Shown: in pieces, positions 1-4,539 of the stretch
Layout of the letters: every line of letters begins with the position of its first letter
Position numbering within the stretch: the first letter of the stretch is position 1
DNA from: Helicobacteraceae bacterium
GTDB lineage: Bacteria; Campylobacterota; Campylobacteria; Campylobacterales; Sulfurimonadaceae
Reading direction: 5' to 3'
Assembly: GCA_030613795.1 (NCBI GenBank)
Contig: JAUWLG010000103.1
Span: forward strand, 1-5,601
DNA: 5,601 nucleotides
Translations under genes and position numbers: made by a program
Notes under the pieces: model-generated
Seen by the model: the letters and a program-made list of their open reading frames with translations, nothing else
The model's database searches: none
What the model was told of the DNA's origin: nothing

Positions 1-1
1 T

Positions 2-439
2 GCTTTTGCATTGGCATCCCTTGCTACAACAGTCTATACCATCGCTTCGACACAAGCGGACACCCGAACCTGGACGACACTGCCAAAGCGTTTTGATCTT
101 ATACGTTTAGAGCGTCCTGAAAATGGAAAGTTTACGATTAAAACCTCGACAGGATTGAGCTTGACTCAGATCGATCTTCCGTTAAGTGAGCATACATTAG
201 TTTATGTTAAAATGAGTACAGCGGGTGCAAAACCTTCGGTATCAATTATACCGATGGGCACTTCTAATAACCCTATATATCCTCAGAGGACAAAAAAGAG
301 GGAAGATAGTGCAGAATCTTTTTTGAGTTATAGCCAAAGCTACGACGATAAAAAGTTTTGTGCTAGGTTGCCTCTTTTTTGCCCTCCCTCAGGGCGATAC
401 AGAGAAACACTCACTCTGCGTTGGTACTTTTCGCCTTAG
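2..439 (+). CDS. COG3014-family protein, C-terminal part, with an element-derived tail
   Basis: The reading frame is already open at the window edge, so only the C-terminal part is present and the true start lies upstream; the TTG at 11 is not a believable start. The first ~84 residues (TTVYTIAS, ADTRTWTTLPKRFDLIRLERP, a tail ending SVSIIPM) resemble the end of COG3014 proteins, which commonly sit next to YcfL and LpoB lipoprotein genes; the two downstream genes here fit that. COG3014 has no firmly established function, and an envelope role is inferred from neighbours. From about position 256 the frame enters a palindromic repeat element and runs to a TAG at 437-439 inside it. The last ~60 residues (from GTSNNPIYP onward) are therefore repeat-encoded, low in family character and probably not native. 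Family call moderate; tail origin well supported by the second element copy elsewhere in the window. Confidence 0.6.
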   Translation, partial: AFALASLATTVYTIASTQADTRTWTTLPKRFDLIRLERPENGKFTIKTSTGLSLTQIDLPLSEHTLVYVKMSTAGAKPSVSIIPMGTSNNPIYPQRTKKREDSAESFLSYSQSYDDKKFCARLPLFCPPSGRYRETLTLRWYFSP

Positions 440-521
440 CTACGGCTAGGGCTTCAAAGTACCGCCTTGATTGTGAATTTCTCTGTATCGCTGAGGATAT
501 ATAGGGTTGTTAGAAGGGCCC
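256..521 (-). mobile_element. MITE-like palindromic element, copy 1 (266 bp)
   Basis: Terminal inverted repeats of 31 bp lie at 256-286 and 491-521 (inner part CCTATATATCCTCAG and its complement). 29 of 31 positions pair, one mismatch is a G.U on the plus strand and one is a true mismatch. Inside are two further palindromes. Hairpin A, about 288-383, has an 11-bp perfect core (291-301 with 371-381) and an apical TAGC-CAAA-GCTA hairpin at 331-342. Hairpin B, 395-490, has a 13-bp perfect base, an inner GGTACTTT/AAAGTACC stem (423-430 with 456-463) and an apical C-TACG-G tetraloop at 440-445. The reverse complement matches the element at 2281-2593 along its whole length, so it is marked minus relative to that copy. 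No transposase is encoded and no clear target duplication is seen. It ends just before the ycfL-like Shine-Dalgarno. It could be a MITE or a dispersed structured RNA. Confidence 0.85.
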
Positions 522-523
522 AA

Positions 524-533
524 AAGGAGGAGA
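524..533 (+). promoter_or_regulatory. Strong Shine-Dalgarno for the ycfL-like gene
   Basis: AAAGGAGGAGA ends a few bases before the ATG at 538, with GGAGG at 526-530 and seven bases of spacing. It begins immediately after the terminal repeat of element copy 1 (ends 521), so the insertion left this ribosome binding site intact. Confidence 0.75.
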
Positions 534-537
534 TAGC

Positions 538-897
538 ATGAGAAAATGGATATGGTTAGTAGCAATCGTACTTCTTTTTAGTGCGTGTGCTGATAAAACA
601 TCGTATGTGAAAGTGGTGGATGATTCGATCAAAGGTGATATCGCCATCGAGAAGATCAGTGAACGTATCAACAGTGAAAGTGGTTTGAAAGAGCTGCAAG
701 TTCTCGGTGAAAACGAAACAGATAAATATATGAAACTGCGCTATCGTGTGGTCTGGTTTGATAAAGACGGTTTCGAGATCGAATCGATCGCATCGAATTG
801 GGTAGAACTGCCGGTCTACAAAAATGCCAACTTTACCATTCACATTGTTGCACCAAATAAAAATGCGGTTGATTACCGTCTCTTTATCAATAAATAA
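538..897 (+). CDS. YcfL-like (DUF1425-type) lipoprotein
   Basis: A 119-residue predicted lipoprotein. It has a short basic start (MRK), a hydrophobic stretch to about residue 14 and a lipobox F14-S-A-C17; phenylalanine at -3 is slightly unusual. The residue after the lipidated Cys is Ala, not Asp, so by the E. coli Lol rule it should go to the outer membrane. The mature part, with YMKLRYRVVWFDKDGFEI and a late DYRLFINK, fits the small beta-sandwich YcfL/DUF1425 type. In E. coli ycfL lies directly upstream of lpoB, and the same order is seen here. It has a strong Shine-Dalgarno and lies 9 bp upstream of the next gene, so the two are almost certainly cotranscribed. The biochemical role of YcfL is not established; an accessory role beside the LpoB-like protein is inferred. 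Confidence 0.75.
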   Translation: MRKWIWLVAIVLLFSACADKTSYVKVVDDSIKGDIAIEKISERINSESGLKELQVLGENETDKYMKLRYRVVWFDKDGFEIESIASNWVELPVYKNANFTIHIVAPNKNAVDYRLFINK

Positions 898-906
898 AGG
901 AAACCC

Positions 907-1521
907 ATGAAAAGATTTACGACAATTATATTAAGTGCACTGCTTGCAGCAGGTTTGATGAGTGGCTGTGCTGACAAAACGGAACGTATCGATATACACG
1001 ATGACAAAGGTGACCAGGTGATGGGACTTGATTATCGTGACTTTAATCAGGCAGCAGCCGAAGCGGTGCAGTCGATGCTGAAATCGGGTGCACTTGATAA
1101 AAAGAGCGGTGATCGTTATGTCTTGGCAATCTCGCGTGTCACCAATGACACGATGCAGCATATAGATACTGATCAACTAATTAAGAAGATCCGTGTTGAA
1201 CTGCTAAGAAGCGGCAAGGTGGTTGTGACAACAGCGGTGAGCGCTAACGGGGCTGAAGATAAAATGAGCAAACAGGCACGTGAGCTTCGAGAAGATGATG
1301 AGTTTAACCAGCGTACCGTTCAGGAAAAAGGGCAGTTGATCGCTCCGGATATGAGCCTTTCGGGCAAGATCTTGCAGCGTAATGTGAGGATGGATGACGG
1401 TAGGCAGCAGGTAGAGTACTACTTTATGTTGAGTCTGACTGAGATCAAGACGGGGCTTGCCTGGTGGGAAGGTGAGACAATAATCGGAAAACGGGGATCA
1501 GGAAAATCAGTCTCCTGGTAA
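907..1521 (+). CDS. lpoB: LpoB-like lipoprotein (candidate penicillin-binding protein activator)
   Basis: A 204-residue lipoprotein with signal peptide 1-20 and lipobox M18-S-G-C21, followed by Ala, which predicts outer-membrane sorting. The body starts at about residue 36 with DQVMGLDYRDFNQAAAEAVQSMLKSG, continues with RYVLAISRVTNDT (70-82), a helix with IRVELLRSGKV (95-105), and ends in LTEIKTGLAWWEGETIIGKRGSGKSVSW, all characteristic of the LpoB family. In E. coli LpoB reaches through the peptidoglycan to stimulate the synthase PBP1B; whether a matching PBP exists here cannot be seen. The protein lacks the long Pro-rich linker of E. coli LpoB, so its reach would be shorter. ATG at 907 follows AAAGGA at 896-901 and lies 9 bp after the upstream stop. 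The mature N-terminus CADKT is identical to that of the upstream lipoprotein. Confidence 0.8.
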   Translation: MKRFTTIILSALLAAGLMSGCADKTERIDIHDDKGDQVMGLDYRDFNQAAAEAVQSMLKSGALDKKSGDRYVLAISRVTNDTMQHIDTDQLIKKIRVELLRSGKVVVTTAVSANGAEDKMSKQARELREDDEFNQRTVQEKGQLIAPDMSLSGKILQRNVRMDDGRQQVEYYFMLSLTEIKTGLAWWEGETIIGKRGSGKSVSW

Positions 1522-1525
1522 AAGT

Positions 1526-1633
1526 AAAAGTTCCAGCTTCGGCGCATCTTGCACCTAACTCAGACCCGCTCGACGTACCGGTGTACGCCTTCGGTCTGAG
1601 TTATACACAATCTACACCAAATCTGAAACTTTT
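1526..1633 (-). repeat. Long imperfect inverted repeat, probably a minus-strand structured RNA or terminator
   Basis: Two 41-nt arms, 1526-1566 and 1593-1633, pair at 30 of 41 positions without gaps. The inner end is perfect (AACTCAGACC with GGTCTGAGTT) and the outer end is AAAAGTT/AACTTTT. The 26-nt loop holds another small hairpin, CGTAC-CGGT-GTACG (1573-1586). Of the 11 mismatches, seven become G.U wobbles if the minus strand is transcribed, and the other four become A/G oppositions, two of them adjacent in the sheared tandem GA order. On the plus strand the same positions are A/C or C/T clashes. The structure lies 72 bp past the stop of the minus-strand gene and just after the lpoB-like stop. 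On the minus strand it runs into TTTTACTTTT, so it may end that transcript. No homologous copy is seen in this window. Confidence 0.65.
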
Positions 1634-1660
1634 CGCGTTTAGTTTTTTCTTCTATTATTC

Positions 1661-1680
1661 AAGATGAGCTTCGCCATCTT
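1661..1680. repeat. Small hairpin with 6-bp stem
   Basis: AAGATG and CATCTT flank an eight-base loop, AGCTTCGC. The unit echoes AGCTTCGGCGCATCTT at 1535-1550 inside the larger inverted repeat nearby. No convincing U-tract follows on either strand, so it is recorded as a hairpin and not as a terminator. Confidence 0.4.
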
Positions 1681-1682
1681 TC

Positions 1683-1703
1683 TTTACTCTTTACTCTTTA
1701 CTC
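1683..1703. repeat. Three tandem TTTACTC heptamers
   Basis: Three perfect 7-bp copies run at 1683-1689, 1690-1696 and 1697-1703, ending two bases from the stop codon of the minus-strand gene (GAGTAAA on its transcript). A short tandem repeat of this kind can slip; no function is evident. Confidence 0.8.
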
Positions 1704-1705
1704 TA

Positions 1706-2203
1706 TTAAATCAATTTTTTGATGAGGTCACTTACCCCTATGTGTAGGTTGTAGTTTGCTATTGGGAAGTCTAACCACTCATCTTCTAAGTTGACAGTGT
1801 AGCCGCTTAGATAGCCGCCTAATGTACTGAGATCCATTGCTTTGTATTTAGCAGCTTGTTCTGGAGTATACTTACTTCGCTCTAGTTTTGAGACGTCATT
1901 ACTCTGTTGCAGTGTAAACGCGAGCCATTTTAGGTTGGCGAGGTCACAGTAGCGTAGAAAAAGTTCAGGTGTTAATGACTCTTGAATTGTACCTTCTGGG
2001 GAGACAAGTAGGTTTTGCTCACGAAGTGGGATCAAGACTGAGAGTATTGCTTCTGAGAGAGGAATAGCTTTTTCTGTCCACATTGGGGACTCTTTGCTGT
2101 TTTTTAGGGCTGCTTCTAAGAGAGAGACGATCTGCTCTTTTGTTCCGGTTGCGAATATTTGTCCAATAGTCTGTATCATTGTTACTATCTTTTTAGGCGC
2201 CAA
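1706..2203 (-). CDS. Unknown protein, possible fragment-like relative of a conjugative coupling ATPase
   Basis: Up to 165 residues, mostly helical, with no signal peptide, no membrane segment and no Walker motifs. I do not recognise it firmly. The stretch EAALKNSKESPMWTEKAIPLSEAILSVLIPLRE, followed by a region ending DLANLKWLAF and then LSTLGGYLSGY, has the feel of the all-helical region of TrbC/IcmO/VirD4-type DNA-transfer ATPases. Without the ATPase core this would be a stand-alone domain or remnant; that idea is weak. The start is uncertain. The longest frame uses TTG at 2203; an in-frame ATG at 2179 would give 157 residues, and neither has a clear Shine-Dalgarno. It converges on the lpoB-like gene, and its downstream region contains the tandem heptamers and the long inverted repeat. 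No partner gene is adjacent on the same strand. Confidence 0.55.
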   Translation of the reverse strand: MAPKKIVTMIQTIGQIFATGTKEQIVSLLEAALKNSKESPMWTEKAIPLSEAILSVLIPLREQNLLVSPEGTIQESLTPELFLRYCDLANLKWLAFTLQQSNDVSKLERSKYTPEQAAKYKAMDLSTLGGYLSGYTVNLEDEWLDFPIANYNLHIGVSDLIKKLI

Positions 2204-2233
2204 TATTGTTGAATAATGCTTGGTGCTATTTAT

Positions 2234-2262
2234 TTTTCATAATGTAGCCTTTTATGTATAAT
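2234..2262 (+). promoter_or_regulatory. Candidate sigma70-type promoter upstream of element copy 2
   Basis: A perfect TATAAT lies at 2257-2262, with TTTTCA (4 of 6 to TTGACA) at 2234-2239 and 17-bp spacing in a T-rich stretch. Transcription would start near 2269, just before element copy 2, and run into the DUF445 gene. This would give a structured 5' leader of about 350 nt. No transcript evidence is available from sequence alone. Confidence 0.4.
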
Positions 2263-2280
2263 TCCACCCTTATTAATGTA

Positions 2281-2593
2281 GGGAACCTCTAAAAACCTTA
2301 GTTAGTCTCAGCAATACAGAGAAATTCATAATCAAGGCGGTACTTAGAAAGCCTAGCCATAGCTAAGGTAAGAAGTACTAACGCAGAGTATGTATTTCTC
2401 TGTATTGCCCGTAGGGAAATAAAGAGAGAGGCAATCTTGCACATAAAGAGCTAAAGCTCTATGCAGGGTGGCACTAAATGCCACATCGTAAAATTTTCAT
2501 TTATCGTAGCTATGGCTATGACTCAAGAAAAGTTGTGCATAATCTCACCTCTCTCTTTATCTCTGAGGCTGACTAGGGTTTTTAGATGTGCCC
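2281..2593 (+). mobile_element. MITE-like palindromic element, copy 2 (313 bp)
   Basis: Terminal inverted repeats of 31 bp, 2281-2311 and 2563-2593, match at 26 of 31 positions; three of the five mismatches are G.U on the plus strand. The ends read GGG...CCC and are flanked by TA on both sides (2279-2280 and 2594-2595), consistent with a TA target duplication. Hairpin B, 2312-2407, has a 14-bp perfect base (CAATACAGAGAAAT) and matches the reverse complement of 395-490 without gaps at 82 of 96 positions. Hairpin A, about 2419-2560, has a 13-bp perfect base (ATAAAGAGAGAGG with its complement) and a TAGC-TATG-GCTA tip at 2507-2518. A segment of about 48 bp absent from copy 1 lies in hairpin A. 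No transposase or open frame is present. The element fills most of the 420-bp gap between the minus-strand gene and the DUF445 gene. Confidence 0.85.
2443..2490 (+). repeat. Extra two-hairpin segment in element copy 2
   Basis: Relative to copy 1, copy 2 carries about 48 extra bases just after TTGCAC in the left arm of hairpin A. They contain two compact perfect hairpins: AGAGC-TAAA-GCTCT at 2447-2460 and GTGGCA-CTAAA-TGCCAC at 2468-2484. They add two stems to the fold and may be an insertion in copy 2 or a loss from copy 1. Exact borders are uncertain by a few bases. Confidence 0.65.
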
Positions 2594-2623
2594 TATAGAT
2601 AATAATTATAATTAAGGAACATC

Positions 2624-3337
2624 ATGTCAATCAATAAAAGCTTGATTACAAATCTTACAGCACTTGTATTAATAGCGCTTTCATTTTTCATTCCAGAGCC
2701 TATGATCTCTAAGGTAGTTTTATATACTGGAATATTCGCTTTTTCAGGTGCGATAACAAATCTGCTTGCAATTCACATGCTCTTTGAAAAGGTGCCTTTT
2801 CTTATTGGTTCGGGTGTGATAGTTAACCGTTTTGAGAGTTTTAAAGCGGCGATCAAAGAGCTGATGATGACGCAGTTTTTTACCAAAGAGCAACTTGACA
2901 ATTTTTTTGCCAATGAAGAGAAGAAGATCGACCTGTCACCGATGATAGAAGAGACCGATTTTTCACCGGCCTTTGATGCCTTGAGCAAAACAGTGATGGA
3001 GTCCTCTTTTGGCGGCATGCTTGGTATGTTCGGTGGGGAGAAAGCTCTTGATGCTCTGCGCGACCCATTCACCCGCAAACTAAAAAGTGCGGTAACACGT
3101 ATTGTCGCCAGTGAGAGTTTTGATGAGCAGTTGCAGAACTATCTGAATGATTCGACCTTAAGTGATGATATGTTGGCGAAGATAGAAGAGGTGATCACTG
3201 CCCGTCTTGATGAGCTTACCCCGCAGTTGGTCAAAGAGATGGTGCAAAATCTCATTCGTGAGCATCTCGGTTGGTTGGTTGTATGGGGCGGTGTTTTTGG
3301 CGGGTTGATAGGGTTGGGAAGTTCTTTTGTTCTATAA
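2624..3337 (+). CDS. DUF445-family membrane protein
   Basis: A 237-residue protein. Two hydrophobic segments lie near the N-terminus (about 7-23 and 29-54), the second carrying SGAITNLLAIHMLFEKVPFLIGSG, the family's equivalent of GxxTNxxAIxMLF. A long charged, helical, non-membrane middle (about 65-210) follows, then a C-terminal membrane segment within LGWLVVWGGVFGGLIGLGSSFVL (215-237). This membrane-helix-membrane plan is typical of DUF445 (YheB/COG4399 relatives). No biochemical function is established, and this copy is shorter than many homologues. ATG at 2624 follows AAGGA at 2614-2618. The 5' side is occupied by element copy 2, with a candidate promoter beyond it, so expression may depend on how that leader folds. 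No clear terminator follows the stop. Confidence 0.85.
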   Translation: MSINKSLITNLTALVLIALSFFIPEPMISKVVLYTGIFAFSGAITNLLAIHMLFEKVPFLIGSGVIVNRFESFKAAIKELMMTQFFTKEQLDNFFANEEKKIDLSPMIEETDFSPAFDALSKTVMESSFGGMLGMFGGEKALDALRDPFTRKLKSAVTRIVASESFDEQLQNYLNDSTLSDDMLAKIEEVITARLDELTPQLVKEMVQNLIREHLGWLVVWGGVFGGLIGLGSSFVL

Positions 3338-3397
3338 ACTATTTTTATCTTTCCTACTTGGCAGATCAAGCAGTAAATGATAAAGTATACTTGAAAC

Positions 3398-3471
3398 ATA
3401 CTATGCAAATATAAATATTTTTTATGATACTATGTAGTTAATATCCATAGTATAGTAGTATTATTTACTAT
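3398..3471. promoter_or_regulatory. Cluster of TACTAT repeats in the PAS gene leader
   Basis: The 153-bp gap before the PAS gene holds five TACTAT/ATAGTA hexamers within 74 bp: forward at 3399-3404, 3428-3433 and 3466-3471, reverse at 3447-3452 and 3452-3457. Two pairs form inverted repeats: ATACTATG-N11-CATAGTAT (3427-3453) and ATAGTA-N8-TACTAT (3452-3471). ATACTATG also recurs directly at 3398-3405. This pattern suggests binding sites for a dimeric regulator of the PAS gene. A TTGAAA at 3391-3396 could be a -35 box, but no convincing -10 is spaced to it. The regulator is not identifiable. Confidence 0.5.
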
Positions 3472-3490
3472 CCACATAAGGAATGAACAG

Positions 3491-4012
3491 ATGCAAAGAC
3501 CAACTCCAACTGATGTCGAACATGAAGTTACACCTGTTGATATGATCGTATCAAAGTCTGATGAAGAGGGGAATATAACTTACACTAATCCTATCTTTAT
3601 GAAGATCTCCGGTTATACCAAAGGTGAATTGCTGGACCAGCCGCATTCAATTCTTCGCCATCCTGATATGCCGAAAGTTATTTTTAAATATCTTTGGGAC
3701 AACCTTAAAGAGGGTAAGGAGGTTCATGCTTTTGTTAAGAACCTCTGTAAAGACGGGGAGTTCTACTGGGTGCTTGCACAGGTAAGGGTCGCAACAAACC
3801 CTGACGGCTCTTTTAGAAACTACGTGTCGACCCGTAAGAATGTTTTACCAAAAGCAAAAGCAGCAATCAGCGCCCTGTATGCGAAATTATTAGAGATCGA
3901 GAAAAGCGAAGGGGTTGAAGCCTCAGAAAAAGCATTAATGGCTTTTCTGGATGAGAATGGGGTCACCCCAGATACCTTCAATGATTTCATGCATAAACTA
4001 AATGAAGAGTAA
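3491..4012 (+). CDS. Aer/CetB-like PAS-domain protein (probable flavin-binding redox/energy-taxis sensor)
   Basis: A 173-residue soluble protein with one PAS domain at about residues 14-118. It shows TYTNPIFMKISGYTKGELLDQPHSILRHPDMP, then FKYLWDNLKEGKEVHAFVKNLCKDGEFYWVLAQV, very close in layout to the FAD-binding PAS of E. coli Aer, including the RHPD stretch (56-59) implicated in flavin binding. There is no HAMP domain, membrane segment or methyl-accepting domain. In Campylobacter a stand-alone PAS protein of similar length, CetB, works with the membrane transducer CetA in energy taxis. A similar partner arrangement is inferred, but no CetA-like gene lies in this window. The C-terminal ~50 residues form a charged helical tail of unknown role. 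ATG at 3491 follows AAGGA at 3478-3482. It stands alone on its strand and converges on the S4-domain gene with 36 bp between stops. Flavin as ligand is inferred from motif similarity. Confidence 0.85.
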   Translation: MQRPTPTDVEHEVTPVDMIVSKSDEEGNITYTNPIFMKISGYTKGELLDQPHSILRHPDMPKVIFKYLWDNLKEGKEVHAFVKNLCKDGEFYWVLAQVRVATNPDGSFRNYVSTRKNVLPKAKAAISALYAKLLEIEKSEGVEASEKALMAFLDENGVTPDTFNDFMHKLNEE

Positions 4013-4048
4013 TTAAGAGCGAGAGAAGAGCTTTTGGTATCTGCTCGT

Positions 4049-4252
4049 TTATTCGACCTCGATGGTGACGTCACCGATAACTAGTGTATCACCAGCGCGG
4101 ATCTTGGCACGTTTACGCATTTCAATCTCCCCATTACGAACAACATGACCATCTGCCACAATCATTTTTGCATCTGCACCGCTGTCGACGAGGTCTAAAA
4201 GTTTAATCAGTTTGTAAAGTTCGATGTACTCTTCTGTAAGTTGATAGATCAT
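4049..4252 (-). CDS. Small S4-domain RNA-binding protein (YbcJ-like)
   Basis: A 67-residue protein that is essentially one S4 domain: EEYIELYKLIKLLDLVDSGADAKMIVADGHVVRNGEIEMRKRAKIRAGDTLVIGDVTIEVE. The central signature, an L-x(n)-SG-A helix pair followed by GHVVRNGEIEMRKRAKIRAGD, matches the RNA-contacting surface of S4 domains; the E.RKRAKIR stretch is the expected basic face. Stand-alone versions such as E. coli YbcJ are thought to bind RNA, and their physiological targets are poorly known. The ATG at 4252 is chosen because AAGGA lies 6 bases before it (4259-4263); an upstream in-frame ATG at 4279 would add nine residues of non-family sequence. It is on the same strand as ackA but 287 bp downstream of its stop, so cotranscription is possible but not obvious. 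Confidence 0.85.
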   Translation of the reverse strand: MIYQLTEEYIELYKLIKLLDLVDSGADAKMIVADGHVVRNGEIEMRKRAKIRAGDTLVIGDVTIEVE

Positions 4253-4348
4253 AAAGTATCCTTTTTGAAATAGTAGCAAATATGGTGTTAATAGTGCGTT
4301 TGATTGTTGTTGTGTATGTAATAGCTTGAGGAAAAATGTATGATGAAA

Positions 4349-4366
4349 AAGTCACTTTTGTGACTT
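4349..4366 (-). promoter_or_regulatory. Perfect 7-bp palindrome, possible weak terminator or operator
   Basis: AAGTCAC and GTGACTT flank a TTTT spacer. Read on the minus strand the stem is followed directly by a short T-run (TTTTTC across stem end and flank), so it could weakly end ackA transcription about 170 bp past its stop. The stem is short and only 3 of 7 pairs are G-C, so an operator about 100 bp upstream of the S4-domain gene is equally likely. Confidence 0.35.
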
Positions 4367-4468
4367 GATCATGGGAAGATCTCAAAATTTTTCATAGATA
4401 AAGTTTGTCGAGAATGGTATAAGACCAACTGCACACAACCCCTACAAAGTAGAAATGTAAGAGAACTG

Positions 4469-4488
4469 CATTATAAAGAGTTATAATG
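4469..4488. promoter_or_regulatory. Perfect palindrome CATTATAA-N4-TTATAATG, possible operator or promoter
   Basis: Two 8-bp arms flank AGAG in the gap between ackA and the S4-domain gene. Each arm contains a perfect TATAAT, one on each strand, so the site could hold a -10 box or be a binding site for a dimeric regulator; Fur/PerR-type boxes have similar AT-rich symmetry. No well-spaced -35 is visible. The rest of the 4253-4539 gap is AT-rich with no gene I can support. Confidence 0.35.
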
Positions 4489-4539
4489 TTAAGATAATTC
4501 TAACATCTAAATCTTATTTTAGTATTAAATTATGTTAAT

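Noticed and set aside
2469..2482. Sigma54 promoter suggested by TGGCAC
   Set aside because: The spacing from GG to the downstream GC is two bases short of the -24/-12 rule, and the sequence is explained by the GTGGCA/TGCCAC hairpin.
256..2593. CRISPR array or autonomous insertion sequence
   Set aside because: There are only two long palindromic copies nearly 2 kb apart with no spacers, and no open frame inside either copy resembles a transposase.
3338..3380. Terminator after the DUF445 gene
   Set aside because: CTTG-GCAGAT-CAAG is only a four-pair stem and no T-run follows it.
2773..3408. Minus-strand open frames across the DUF445 gene
   Set aside because: They are out-of-frame shadows of a well-recognised membrane protein and have no family features of their own.
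4013..4048. Intrinsic terminator between the convergent PAS and S4-domain genes
   Set aside because: Only about four base pairs (GAGC/GCTC) can be found around an AGAGAAG-rich stretch, too weak to support.
4253..4279. Nine-residue N-terminal extension of the S4-domain gene from ATG 4279
   Set aside because: The ATG at 4252 has a well-placed AAGGA, which the extension would place inside the coding region, and the extra residues show no family likeness.
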